Assembly: GCF_030563405.1 (NCBI RefSeq)
Contig: NZ_CP130748.1
Span: 2,480,001-2,544,000, forward strand
Reading direction: 5' to 3'
DNA: 64,000 nucleotides
DNA from: Vibrio sp. SNU_ST1
Lineage (GTDB): Bacteria; Pseudomonadota; Gammaproteobacteria; Enterobacterales; Vibrionaceae
The notes under the pieces were generated by a model. That model saw nothing but the letters and a program-made list of their open reading frames with translations, had not been told where the DNA came from and ran no database searches. This document shows positions 45,885-54,993 of the stretch, in pieces. How positions within the stretch are numbered: position 1 is the stretch's first letter; each line of letters starts with the position of its first letter. Both the position numbers and the translations under genes were made by a program.

Positions 45885-47226
45885 TATTTTCGTCCTCATG
45901 TCCATCAGAGGTAAAATAGACTTCCCATGCCATGGAAAGAATATCGAAGGTAATAACCGGTGGGAGCTGTTCAAACGAAAGAATATCTTTGCTGATTCCA
46001 ACGAGATCTTTCGGCAAACAAGGGAAAAGTGGCACTTTGTAAAGCGTGTGCATTTGAGACAAACGCTCAAAGAAACCATCTTGAAGCTCTAATTCTTTAT
46101 CAGCAACGACGCTCATCCATAAAGCTTCATAATCACGTTGGCAAAGAGGCTTGAATTCAATTTTGTAACCCAAGCGACGTAAAAATGCAGGATCGCTTAT
46201 TTTCTTAGGATTCAAGTTAGTAGAAAAGGCAAGCGTTAACACAAACGGCATCGTGATTTGCTGCCCGTTAGGTAACGACAAATAATCAAAGGAATACTCC
46301 ATCGGTACAATCCATCGATTGAGCAAAGTATCGACGGGCATAGGTTGACGACCAAGATCATCAATGACAAAAATTCCATTGTTTGCCATCATTTGTACAG
46401 GTGCCAACCAGACACGACTATTCTCTGAGTGATTGACTTCAAGCATATCCATGGTCAGTTCACCCCCAACCTGGATATTTGGTCTTTCACAATTAAGCCA
46501 ACGCTTGTCGTACTGATCTTTGAGGGAAATACTTTGATCGCTGCCGTTACTATCCAACGGTTTATGATGTTGCGCCGAGAACACCTTGATAATGTTGCCC
46601 AGAGCATAGACGGCATAAGGGATAAATACAGAGGTATGTAAAGCATTCACAATACGGCTCGCGACAAATGTTTTACCCGTTCCTGCATGTCCATACAGCA
46701 ACAAAGCACGTCCCGAATTGATTGCAGGCCCAAGTACTGAAATCATTTTATCGACACCATATACATCATTCAGTGCCGCCTCGACATGTGGCCGAGTCAC
46801 CAACTCAACTCTCAAATCTTGTTGTTTTACCACCTCACTATATTGGGTAAGCGAAACCGGTGCGGGGCCTAAATAGGCATCACGCTTAAAAGCAAGATCC
46901 GCTTCTTCAAGCCCTTTTTCTGAGAGTGAATAACGAACATGACTGTGAGAGACGGATGAGATAGAAAGATTTGAAGTAGGTTGAAATACCTCGATTAATG
47001 ATTTCTTCCTCAAAACGGCCAAAGCGAGTTCTACAATATGGGTAACAACACATAAATAATTAGAAAGCTCTAGAACATCCGATTTAGGATAAGCAGACAA
47101 ATGCTTAAGTACGAGGTTTTCAATAACAACTTCAGGAACACCCAACATATCAAGAGATGTAGGGACGATTGGGGCTGAAATTTGTGGCTTCAAGGTTGCT
47201 GGAGCAGTATGCCCTATAATATCCAT
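45877..47226 (-). CDS. AAA+ ATPase of unknown role inside the tad locus
   Basis: 449 aa. Residues about 30-115 look like a winged-helix region. The AAA+ core follows: Walker A GHAGTGKT (179-186), Walker B GIFVIDD (284-290), and a sensor-1-like FSTNLNP (334-340) then FLRRLGYKIEF, which is like an arginine-finger segment. No membrane segment or signal peptide. It lies between tadV and rcpC and overlaps rcpC. Classical tad loci (Aggregatibacter) have no such gene. It is not TadA or TadZ. It could remodel the assembly machine or act in regulation. Confidence 0.85.
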   Translation of the reverse strand: MDIIGHTAPATLKPQISAPIVPTSLDMLGVPEVVIENLVLKHLSAYPKSDVLELSNYLCVVTHIVELALAVLRKKSLIEVFQPTSNLSISSVSHSHVRYSLSEKGLEEADLAFKRDAYLGPAPVSLTQYSEVVKQQDLRVELVTRPHVEAALNDVYGVDKMISVLGPAINSGRALLLYGHAGTGKTFVASRIVNALHTSVFIPYAVYALGNIIKVFSAQHHKPLDSNGSDQSISLKDQYDKRWLNCERPNIQVGGELTMDMLEVNHSENSRVWLAPVQMMANNGIFVIDDLGRQPMPVDTLLNRWIVPMEYSFDYLSLPNGQQITMPFVLTLAFSTNLNPKKISDPAFLRRLGYKIEFKPLCQRDYEALWMSVVADKELELQDGFFERLSQMHTLYKVPLFPCLPKDLVGISKDILSFEQLPPVITFDILSMAWEVYFTSDGHEDENNE

Positions 47227-47263
47227 ATATTATTTTTCTCCACAAAGCTAGCCAACAACAGAT

Positions 47264-47794
47264 TTAAGTAAAGTAGCTATACATCGCCAACCCTATAACA
47301 ACAGAAGGAGCAAAAGGCATCGTTACTTTATTTGAATACCGAGTATGTAAACTAGCTGTTTTATCGATTACTGGTGCAGCTCCACCAAGCACAATTATCT
47401 TATTTTCAAAATAGCTTTTAATACTCAAAGCACTCGAATTGGACTGGTTATATAGCAGGTAGAATATCCCAACAACCCCAGAAGAAACCAAGATAAAGTA
47501 CGAAGCATCGAGTAATTGTCCCCATCCCAAATACATCCCTACAACACCTAATAACTTCACATCCCCTGCAGACATTGCTCTTAAAAAATAAAATAGCAAT
47601 CCAAAACAAAAGAACACGACCAATCCAGCCAAAGACATTAAGAAACTATCAAGGGTGTAATTGCTGTTGAACATTGATAAAAAATAAAAAAACAAAAAGA
47701 GAATCAATATTTTGTTTGGTATACGATGTTTATCAACATCGCATACCGAAACCGCAATTAGCAATGCCCAAAAAACTGAAGGCTCATTAATCAT
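47264..47794 (-). CDS. tadV: TadV/CpaA, type IV-like prepilin peptidase
   Basis: 176 aa aspartyl membrane protease (A24A) that cleaves Flp and the TadE/F pseudopilins. It has about five to six hydrophobic segments. The two catalytic aspartates lie in VCDVDKHRIPN (about residue 19) and SAGDVKLLGVV (about residue 94). The N-methylase domain of PilD is absent, as usual for TadV. It follows the second flp gene by 9 nt. Confidence 0.93.
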   Translation of the reverse strand: MINEPSVFWALLIAVSVCDVDKHRIPNKILILFLFFYFLSMFNSNYTLDSFLMSLAGLVVFFCFGLLFYFLRAMSAGDVKLLGVVGMYLGWGQLLDASYFILVSSGVVGIFYLLYNQSNSSALSIKSYFENKIIVLGGAAPVIDKTASLHTRYSNKVTMPFAPSVVIGLAMYSYFT

Positions 47795-47803
47795 AATTTC
47801 AAT

Positions 47804-47968
47804 TCATACACTCGATATAATACTTTGAAATTTACTCACTAATGTCGTCGCCATTCCAGAGAAAATTAGTCCGACAAAAATCACGAGTGAGGCAGCACCT
47901 ATCACATACTCAATAGTCGTTAATCCCCGTTGCTGTCTCACTCTCCGAGCAACCATGCCAGTAATCAT
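47804..47968 (-). CDS. Flp-type major pilin (second copy)
   Basis: 54 aa. A basic leader ends in Gly15 and the mature part begins LTTIEYVIGAA, with Glu at +5 and the adjacent Tyr typical of Flp pilins. A single hydrophobic helix fills the rest. The ATG overlaps the stop of the first pilin gene (TAATG), so translation is coupled. It is too short for most gene finders. Confidence 0.88.
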   Translation of the reverse strand: MITGMVARRVRQQRGLTTIEYVIGAASLVIFVGLIFSGMATTLVSKFQSIISSV

Positions 47969-48138
47969 TAAATACTGTTAATGATGTTATTAAGCTTAGC
48001 GGATAACGCTGCTCCAAAACCAGTAAATATAGTGGTTAAACCTAATACCAGTAATGCTGCACCAATTACGTACTCGATAACAGTCAACCCTTCTTCATCT
48101 TTCATGAATTCTTTACAATTATTCAGAAACTTATCCAT
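47968..48138 (-). CDS. flp: Flp-type major pilin (first gene of the tad operon)
   Basis: 56 aa. Leader MDKFLNNCKEFMKDEEG, cleavage after Gly17, then LTVIEYVIGAALLVLG with Glu at +5. Two acidic residues at 15 and 16 precede the site. AAGGAGAGG stands 6-8 nt before the ATG at 48138, a very strong ribosome binding site that fits a major structural subunit. It is probably the first gene of the 16 kb tad transcript. Confidence 0.93.
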   Translation of the reverse strand: MDKFLNNCKEFMKDEEGLTVIEYVIGAALLVLGLTTIFTGFGAALSAKLNNIINSI

Positions 48139-48331
48139 GAGAACCTCTCCTTGATTTACGTATCAGGCTTTGTTTACCTGTAAACTAAATCTAGAGGTGA
48201 GAGATATATTCGGTTAGGATTTTTTTGCCATTTACTTGCACTTTTTTACGGTGATTCTAATCTAATAATTAGGCCTCGTTAATCGGTTACTTTTAGACTG
48301 AAAACGAATATGAAATTAATCTGGTATCTAT

Positions 48332-49081
48332 ATGAAAATTTTAACCCCGTTATTATCGGATAGAGATAGTGATTTCAACTCTGTTATTATCAATAAAATT
48401 AGTCACTACTTCTCTATTGAAAATTTCAAACAAGACATATCTATAATCAGTAACTTAGACGTCAGACTGGTATTTTTCATTTTGAATACCCCGGATAAAA
48501 TCCAACTACTTACCATGGCTTTATCTATTTGCGAAAATTTAAACAAAAGAATTGTTATTATTTGCTCTGACCCGTTACCTAATATCGTTCGAAATCATAA
48601 GAATATATTTTTCATCATAGAAACAAACAGTAATCATCTGACCAGTCAATTCGAAGAGCTTAAGGCTAAGACACAGCATATGTTCGAGTCTCACTTCGAT
48701 ATCGACAGAGACACAAACAACAACAACCAGCTGCCTGTAAAAGCCTTCACATCCGAAGTCGTTAACTTTGTGATGGACAACATCAACAAAGAAATCAGAG
48801 AGACAGAGATCGCCGAGAAATGTCACTGTTCAACCACCTATTTTTCTAAGAAGTTTCATCTACACTTTGGAGTAAGCTTTAGAGACTTCGTGTGCGATAA
48901 ACGCATTCTACTTGCCAAAAAGTTAATCGAAGCAGATACCGAATCAAAAATTGCTGTCATTTCCTATCAATGTGGATACAAGGATGTGTCATATTTCTCG
49001 AGAATTTTTAAGAAACGGACTGGAGTAACGCCTGCAAGTTACAGGCGAGCCTGCACAGATAACGGAAAACAAAGAACATAA
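48332..49081 (+). CDS. AraC-family regulator divergent from the tad operon
   Basis: 249 aa. The C-terminal 100 residues hold two HTH motifs: ETEIAEKCHCSTTYFSKKF and IAVISYQCGYKDVSYFSRIF, ending in TGVTPASYRR, the classic AraC signature. The N-terminal half (about 1-130) has alternating hydrophobic strands (e.g. RLVFFILNT, RIVIICSDP), like a divergent receiver-type fold. No Asp phosphoacceptor site is certain. It is divergent from flp with a 193 nt gap, so it is the best candidate regulator of the pilus. The DNA is AT-rich. Confidence 0.88.
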   Translation: MKILTPLLSDRDSDFNSVIINKISHYFSIENFKQDISIISNLDVRLVFFILNTPDKIQLLTMALSICENLNKRIVIICSDPLPNIVRNHKNIFFIIETNSNHLTSQFEELKAKTQHMFESHFDIDRDTNNNNQLPVKAFTSEVVNFVMDNINKEIRETEIAEKCHCSTTYFSKKFHLHFGVSFRDFVCDKRILLAKKLIEADTESKIAVISYQCGYKDVSYFSRIFKKRTGVTPASYRRACTDNGKQRT

Positions 49082-49171
49082 ACGCTAATTTTACTCCCTA
49101 AAAGAAAAAACCATGGTACATTTAACATGATTTTAACAAAAATAACTTAGCGAAAAACATGGAGTTAGACA

Positions 49172-50860
49172 ATGATTCAGCCTAACGAGTTTAGCCAAGA
49201 ACAAGCAACAGCTCTCCCTACACCCAATGACATGATTTTAAAGTGGGCAGAAGAACGCCCAGATGAAGTCTACTTAAAGCAAATTATTAACCGCCAATTT
49301 GTTGAGTTTACTTATAAAGAAGTAGCCGACAAAGCACTGAAACTGGCGTCAGCATTAGAAGGACTCGGAGCCCGACCCGGTGATCGAGTCGCTCTCGTAT
49401 CGAAAAACTGTGCAGAATGGTTTATCTGCGATCTTGCCATGATGTTAGGAGATTTTGTCAGCGTCCCAATCTTTCCAACAGCGGGTGCCGATACCATACA
49501 GTACTGTATTGAACACAGTGAAAGTAAAATTGTGATTGCGGGTAAGCTCGACGATCCTAAGGCCACTCAAAAAGTACTGGACGATAATCCAAACTTGATG
49601 AGTATCTCACTTCCCTACGATAGCGCAGCGAAGTGCCAACATACTTTCGAACAACTCATCGATACCCATGAACCCTCGACCAAGCGTCCTCAGCATCACG
49701 ATGATAAAGTAATGTCGCTTGTTTATACTTCGGGTACATCAGGGCTACCAAAAGGCGCGATGCTCACATACGGCGCCTTTACGTGGTCAGTTCAACGGTT
49801 GAACGATCATATTGGTATCCAACCCGGCGATCGCTTGTTCTCTTATCTACCGCTTGCCCATATTACAGAACGCGTTTACATCTTTGGCTCATCGGTAATG
49901 GGCGGTATAGTCACAGCTTTCCCGGAGTCTTTAGATACCTTTATTGATGATGTGAAAATGCATCGCCCTACTCTATTTATTTCAGTTCCTCGTTTATGGA
50001 CTCTGTTCCAGCAACGAATCCAAGATAAGCTTCCGCAGAAGAAACTGAACTTCTTACTTAAGATTCCGTTTATCAACAACATCATTAAGAAGAAACTGGC
50101 TGATGGCCTAGGGTTAGATCAAGCCCGCGTTTTGGGATGTGGTTCAGCTCCGGTATCACCGGCTCTACTCGCATGGTATGAGAGTGTTGGCCTACACATT
50201 ACCGAGGCTTGGGGAATGACAGAGTCTTTCGCTTACAGCACGATTAATCACCCGTTTAGAGCCGACAAAATTGGTACTGTGGGTAATGCTGGCCCGGGCA
50301 TCGAACTCAAAATTGCAGAAGATGAAGAAATTTTGGTTCGAAGTAAAGGTATGTTCTCTGGTTATTACAAAAATGACATAGCCACCCAAGAGTCTTTTAA
50401 CTCTGAAGGATGGCTTCATACTGGTGATATTGGTGATATCGACAGCGAGGGCTACCTAACGATCCGCGGGCGTAAGAAAGACACCTTTAAAACTGCGAAA
50501 GGTAAGTTTGTGGCTCCAGTGCCAATCGAAAACAAACTGTTTGAATATAGCCGCGTAGAAATGATGTGTTTGATCGGCTTAGGCTTACCTGGTCCTATCC
50601 TACTTGTGGTTCCGCATGACTTCCCTAATTTTGATAGGGCTCGTTACGAAAGAACAAGTAAACGCGTCATTGAAAAAATGAACCAACAGTTAGCCTCGCA
50701 TGAAAAGATCAAAGGCGTACTGATGATCAAGGAACCGTGGAGCATCGACAACGGTGTACTTACCCCAACTCTCAAGATAAAGCGACATATCCTTGAGCAG
50801 AAATACCATGAAATCGGTCATAACTGGCCGAAAGATAAATTGGTGGTTTGGGAAGAGTAA
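49172..50860 (+). CDS. Long-chain acyl-CoA synthetase (FAA1-type AMP-binding enzyme)
   Basis: 562 aa. It activates fatty acids to acyl-CoA via acyl-AMP. The P-loop motif is LVYTSGTSGLPKGAM (about 188-202). The A4 region is AWGMTESFAY and the A7 region GWLHTGDIGDID followed by GRKKDTFKTAKGK. No membrane anchor or carrier-protein site. GGAG is present before ATG at 49172. It is distinct from classical FadD in sequence pattern. Single gene with its own terminator. Confidence 0.92.
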   Translation: MIQPNEFSQEQATALPTPNDMILKWAEERPDEVYLKQIINRQFVEFTYKEVADKALKLASALEGLGARPGDRVALVSKNCAEWFICDLAMMLGDFVSVPIFPTAGADTIQYCIEHSESKIVIAGKLDDPKATQKVLDDNPNLMSISLPYDSAAKCQHTFEQLIDTHEPSTKRPQHHDDKVMSLVYTSGTSGLPKGAMLTYGAFTWSVQRLNDHIGIQPGDRLFSYLPLAHITERVYIFGSSVMGGIVTAFPESLDTFIDDVKMHRPTLFISVPRLWTLFQQRIQDKLPQKKLNFLLKIPFINNIIKKKLADGLGLDQARVLGCGSAPVSPALLAWYESVGLHITEAWGMTESFAYSTINHPFRADKIGTVGNAGPGIELKIAEDEEILVRSKGMFSGYYKNDIATQESFNSEGWLHTGDIGDIDSEGYLTIRGRKKDTFKTAKGKFVAPVPIENKLFEYSRVEMMCLIGLGLPGPILLVVPHDFPNFDRARYERTSKRVIEKMNQQLASHEKIKGVLMIKEPWSIDNGVLTPTLKIKRHILEQKYHEIGHNWPKDKLVVWEE

Positions 50861-50871
50861 TCAAAATTGAG

Positions 50872-50896
50872 AGGGAGCCATTACGGCTCCTTTTTT
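50872..50896 (+). terminator. Terminator of the acyl-CoA synthetase gene
   Basis: GGGAGCC / GGCTCC hairpin followed by TTTTTT, 12 nt after the stop. Confidence 0.85.
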
Positions 50897-50950
50897 AGCA
50901 CCAAAGCGCTCAACCTTAGGTCAGTCACTTCCTCACCTAACACACTCCAC

Positions 50951-51157
50951 TCACTCCCAAAACGATTTCTTCAGTTCCTTATCAACTTGTTCCTGTGTAA
51001 TCCCGACATCTCTCAACAAATATTCTGGTAACTCAGACAGCTGCTTTCTGGTTCTACGATTCTGAAGATAACGCTCAAAGTTAGAATAGAATTCCTTAAT
51101 TGATAACGATGATAAGAATGATTGGTTAGCCCTTGATGTCGCTGTTATCGTGTTCAT
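50951..51157 (-). CDS. DUF1127 (YjiS-like) small protein
   Basis: 68 aa. The C-terminal half has the DUF1127 core, RRTRKQLSELPEYLLRDVGI, with the DIG/DVG pattern. It is cytoplasmic and very basic in the middle. DUF1127 proteins have been tied to RNA turnover and carbon or phosphate control in other bacteria; the role here is unknown. It is divergent from a GcvA-like LysR gene, a pairing that is common for this family. Confidence 0.9.
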   Translation of the reverse strand: MNTITATSRANQSFLSSLSIKEFYSNFERYLQNRRTRKQLSELPEYLLRDVGITQEQVDKELKKSFWE

Positions 51158-51260
51158 AGTCTATCTCCTGTTGATTTTTAGCCTTTTCATGGTCAATAAT
51201 CGACCAACAGATAAATATCGACAAACGATAGATACTGACATTCGGTTAAGGAAAACTAAT

Positions 51261-52211
51261 GTGAGAGAACGAATCCCACCTTTCCAAGGGATCTACTATT
51301 TTTATACTGCGGCTGAAACAGGCAGTTTTAAACTCGCGGCTGAAAAGCTATTTGTCACGGCAGCTGCCGTCAGCCAACAAATTCGCCAACTTGAAGAGTG
51401 GTTAGGTGCAGACTTGTTTATTCGTCAGCACCGAAAAATAGTACTCACTCATGAAGGTGAAGTACTTTACCTGCAAGCTAAGAAAGGCTTTGCCCACATT
51501 CAAGATGGTGTGAGGCGAATTAACCAAGACCCAAATCCTACTCAACTGTCTATTTCAACCGTGCCATCATTTGCCCAACATTGGTTGGTACCTAGAATTG
51601 GCGACTTTCGTGATCGTCACCCCGATCTATCCATGTTGATTGAACCGACCAACAAACTGGTGACGTTTGAAGATTCTAATGTCGATATCTGCGTTCGATA
51701 TGGTCATGGTAATTATCCAAACATTGAATCACGTTGGTTAATGGACGAAGTGGTTTACCCTGTCTGCCACCCTATCTACCAAGAGAAGCATGGTATTTAT
51801 GACATCGACGATCTACACAAAGCAGAGCTAATTGAAGACCGATGGCCAGATATGGATTGGAATCTATGGCTAGACATTGTAGGTGCGAAGGCAGGACGCT
51901 CATCACTGCAATTTGATGGCTCGCATTTTGTTTTAGAAGGTGCATTATCCGTACAAGGCGTTGCTCTTGTGAAGCACAGTTTGGTCTATCGGTATTTGCA
52001 GGAAAAGAAACTCGTTAGAATCGGTAACTTAGCACTCAAGCCTAAATACAATTACTTCTTATGTGCCCCTGCGGGCTACTTTCATCGAGAAAAGATAAAG
52101 CGTTTTGAGGCTTGGATGCAAAATCAGGTTCAGTTGTTTGGGAATAGAGGTCGAGAAGAACTAACTATTATCGAGACAGATTACCAGCTTAAATGGTCTG
52201 ATAATTCATAA
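51261..52211 (+). CDS. GcvA-like LysR regulator, probable activator of the DUF1127 gene
   Basis: 316 aa from GTG at 51261 (VRERIPPFQGIYYFYTAAE). AAGG stands 9 nt upstream, and the helix-turn-helix (GSFKLAAEKLFVTAAAVSQQI) then begins at the usual position. The frame is open back to 51150, but that start overlaps the divergent gene. The substrate-binding domain begins at about 95. The 103 nt gap to the DUF1127 gene should hold its operator. Confidence 0.87.
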   Translation: MRERIPPFQGIYYFYTAAETGSFKLAAEKLFVTAAAVSQQIRQLEEWLGADLFIRQHRKIVLTHEGEVLYLQAKKGFAHIQDGVRRINQDPNPTQLSISTVPSFAQHWLVPRIGDFRDRHPDLSMLIEPTNKLVTFEDSNVDICVRYGHGNYPNIESRWLMDEVVYPVCHPIYQEKHGIYDIDDLHKAELIEDRWPDMDWNLWLDIVGAKAGRSSLQFDGSHFVLEGALSVQGVALVKHSLVYRYLQEKKLVRIGNLALKPKYNYFLCAPAGYFHREKIKRFEAWMQNQVQLFGNRGREELTIIETDYQLKWSDNS

Positions 52212-52256
52212 AGCGAAACTGGTATACTTAGCTCAAATAAATGGCGAGAACATCTC

Positions 52257-52469
52257 ATGACACAAGACAATAATCCACTTCACGGTATCACTCTACAGAA
52301 GCTACTGACTGAATTGGTTGAACATTATGGTTGGGAAGAGTTGAGTTACATGGTGAACATCAACTGCTTTAAAAAAGACCCGAGTATTAAATCAAGCTTA
52401 AAATTTTTGCGTAAAACAGATTGGGCACGCACCAAGGTAGAGCAGATTTACATCGACTTAAAGCGTTAG
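52257..52469 (+). CDS. VF530/DUF2132-family small protein
   Basis: 70 aa: [20 protein letters not shown] then [19 protein letters not shown]. This matches the VF530 family, small alpha-helical proteins reported to bind DNA. 45 nt after the LysR gene. No signal peptide. The function in the cell is unknown. Confidence 0.87.
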   Translation: MTQDNNPLHGITLQKLLTELVEHYGWEELSYMVNINCFKKDPSIKSSLKFLRKTDWARTKVEQIYIDLKR

Positions 52470-52545
52470 TCTCTGCCTGCTTTATCAGTCCCGTGTTGAT
52501 TCAATACGGGACAACCCCTGAGTCTACTTTTTAGGGGCCACATCA

Positions 52546-52594
52546 CACCTCGCACCTCGCACCTCGCACCTCGCACCTCGCACCTCGCACCTCG
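52546..52594 (+). repeat. Heptanucleotide tandem repeat (CACCTCG)7
   Basis: Seven exact copies of CACCTCG in a row, with no imperfect unit. It lies between VF530 and the fusA2 terminator, far more GC-rich than the surroundings. The copy number is likely to vary by slippage. Confidence 0.95.
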
Positions 52595-52612
52595 CAGTAT
52601 ATTACAAACAAT

Positions 52613-52649
52613 AAAAAGCCCCGCAAGCTTTCACTTGCGGGGCTTTTTT
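52613..52649 (-). terminator. fusA2 terminator
   Basis: AAAAAGCCCCGCAAG / CTTGCGGGGCTTTTTT, long GC-rich stem. The A/T runs on both sides allow use in both directions. Confidence 0.93.
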
Positions 52650-52671
52650 AGCTAATTTAAAAAAGGGCTAA

Positions 52672-54759
52672 TTACTTACCAGCTTCTTTTTCTGCTTTAA
52701 CTTTTGCAATCACTTCGTCAGCAACGTTAGTTGGACATGGTGAGTATTGTGCGAATTCCATAGAGAATTGGCCACGACCAGAAGTGATAGTACGTAGGTG
52801 ACCGATGTAGCCGAACATCTCAGAAAGAGGTACGTCAGCTTTAATACGAACACCAGTAACACCAGCTTGTTGATCTTTGATCATGCCACGACGACGGTTA
52901 AGGTCACCGATAACATCACCAACGTGATCTTCTGGAGTGAACACGTCAACGTTCATGATAGGCTCAAGAAGTTGCGCGCCAGCTTTAGGCATAGATTGAC
53001 GGAATGCACCTTTCGCTGCGATTTCAAATGCGATTGCAGATGAATCGACTGCGTGGAAACCACCATCGTAAAGTTCAACTTCAACGTCTAGCGTAGGGAA
53101 GCCAGCTAGTACGCCGTTTTCCATCATGCTAGCAAAACCTTTCTCAACTGCAGGCCAGAATTCTTTAGGAACGTTACCGCCCACAACAGAAGACTTGAAT
53201 GAGAAACCAGAACCAGCTTCACCTGGTTTGATACGGTAATCGATCTTACCGAATTGACCAGAACCACCAGACTGTTTCTTATGCGTGTAGCTATCTTCAA
53301 TTGCTTGAGTGATAGTTTCACGGTAAGCAACTTGAGGAGCACCAACTGTTAGGTCAACGCCGTATGTACGCTTAAGGATATCTACCTTGATGTCTAGGTG
53401 AAGCTCACCCATACCTTTCAGGATAGTTTCGCCAGTTTCTTCGTCAGTCTCAACTTGGAAAGATGGATCTTCTGCAACCATTTTACCGATCGCGATACCC
53501 ATTTTCTCAGAACCGCCTTTATCTTTTGGAGATACAGCGATAGAGATTACTGGAGTTGGGAAAACCATTGGCTCAAGCGTTACTTGGTCTTTAGGATCAC
53601 ATAGAGTGTGACCAGTTTGAACGTTCTTCATACCAACGATCGCAATGATGTCACCAGCTTGTGCGCTAGTTAGTTCGTTACGGTCATCAGCTTGCATCTC
53701 AACCATACGACCAACACGCTCAGTTTTACCTGTGAATGAGTTAAGGATCGTGTCACCTTTGTTCAATTTACCAGAGTAAATACGAACGAAAGTTAGAGCA
53801 CCGAAACGGTCATCCATGATTTTGAATGCAAGCGCTTTGAAAGTTTCTTCAGTAGAAACGATAGCGTGTTCGCCTGTTTCTTCACCGTTCTCATCCATTA
53901 GAGGTTGAGGATCAACTTCAGTTGGAGAAGGTAGGTAATCTACTACAGCATCAAGGATAACTTGCATGCCTTTGTTCTTGAACGCAGAACCACAGAACGT
54001 AGGGAAGAATGCGATATCACGAGTACCTTTACGGATACAACGTTTGATGTCTTCGATAGAAGGCTCTTCACCTTCCATGTAAGCTTCCATTAGGTCATCG
54101 TCTTGCTCTACAGCAGTTTCGATTAGCTCTTCACGGTATTGCTCAACGTCATCAACCATGTCCGCAGGAACATCAGTGATTTCGTAGTTTTCAGGAAGAC
54201 CAGTGTCATCCCAAACGTATGCTTTACGGCTTAGAAGGTCTACAACACCCACGAATTCATCTTCGCGGCCGATTGGTAGAACCATAACTAGAGGTGTTGC
54301 ACCTAGAACGTTTTTAACTTGGTCAACAACGTTGTAGAAATCTGCACCCATACGGTCTAGTTTGTTAACGAAGATCAGACGAGATACTTCTGATTCGTTA
54401 GCGTAGCGCCAGTTAGTTTCTGATTGTGGTTCAACACCACCAGAACCACAGAATACACCGATACCGCCATCAAGTACTTTAAGAGAACGGTATACTTCAA
54501 CTGTGAAGTCAACGTGTCCAGGAGTATCGATAACGTTTAGACGGTGACCGTTCCAGAAACAGCTTACAGCTGCTGATTGGATAGTAATTCCGCGCTCAGC
54601 TTCCTGTTCCATGAAGTCAGTAGTTGATTCGCCATCATGTACTTCACCAGTCTTGTGGATCTGACCAGTTAGCTTAAGGATACGCTCAGTGGTAGTTGTT
54701 TTACCCGCATCAACGTGCGCGAAAATACCAATGTTTCTGTATTTCGATAAATCTGCCAT
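52672..54759 (-). CDS. fusA2: Elongation factor G, second copy (EF-G2)
   Basis: 695 aa GTPase of the EF-G family. G1 is [10 protein letters not shown] (14-23), DTPGHVDF is G3 and NKLDRMG is G4. Domains II-V are complete. Features such as [15 protein letters not shown] and the adjacency to radA fit the second EF-G of vibrios, not the str-operon copy with rpsL/rpsG/tufA, which is absent here. The role (translocation or recycling) cannot be told from sequence. Confidence 0.85.
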   Translation of the reverse strand: MADLSKYRNIGIFAHVDAGKTTTTERILKLTGQIHKTGEVHDGESTTDFMEQEAERGITIQSAAVSCFWNGHRLNVIDTPGHVDFTVEVYRSLKVLDGGIGVFCGSGGVEPQSETNWRYANESEVSRLIFVNKLDRMGADFYNVVDQVKNVLGATPLVMVLPIGREDEFVGVVDLLSRKAYVWDDTGLPENYEITDVPADMVDDVEQYREELIETAVEQDDDLMEAYMEGEEPSIEDIKRCIRKGTRDIAFFPTFCGSAFKNKGMQVILDAVVDYLPSPTEVDPQPLMDENGEETGEHAIVSTEETFKALAFKIMDDRFGALTFVRIYSGKLNKGDTILNSFTGKTERVGRMVEMQADDRNELTSAQAGDIIAIVGMKNVQTGHTLCDPKDQVTLEPMVFPTPVISIAVSPKDKGGSEKMGIAIGKMVAEDPSFQVETDEETGETILKGMGELHLDIKVDILKRTYGVDLTVGAPQVAYRETITQAIEDSYTHKKQSGGSGQFGKIDYRIKPGEAGSGFSFKSSVVGGNVPKEFWPAVEKGFASMMENGVLAGFPTLDVEVELYDGGFHAVDSSAIAFEIAAKGAFRQSMPKAGAQLLEPIMNVDVFTPEDHVGDVIGDLNRRRGMIKDQQAGVTGVRIKADVPLSEMFGYIGHLRTITSGRGQFSMEFAQYSPCPTNVADEVIAKVKAEKEAGK

Positions 54760-54853
54760 TGTCTTACTCTGTTAATAGGATATAAAATGCGCGCAGAGTA
54801 TATCACAATCTGTGAGGACTGATAGCTTTGCATGCATTTGGGACTAAAAAACT

Positions 54854-54884
54854 TTGCCTTTTTCTAACATATAGAAAAAGGCAA
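54854..54884 (-). terminator. radA terminator
   Basis: Perfect 13 bp stem TTGCCTTTTTCTA / TAGAAAAAGGCAA with a 5 nt loop. On the minus strand it is followed by a T run. A weaker hairpin (10 bp arms CTAACTTAAA / TTTAAGTTAG) lies at about 54923-54954. Confidence 0.85.
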
Positions 54885-54993
54885 TCTGAAGAAACAATCT
54901 AAATGATTGTTAAGTTTAGTGCTAACTTAAAGCGAAAATAGCGTTTAAGTTAGACTGAATTTCTGCTGTATAGAGTAGCTGAAGTGAGCTCAA

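Noticed and set aside
45885..46079. N-terminal extension of rcpC
   Set aside because: It lies in another frame of the AAA+ gene, and the CpaB membrane segment begins at the ATG at 45884.
52501..52600. CRISPR array
   Set aside because: The repeats are contiguous 7 bp units with no spacers, and no cas genes are present.
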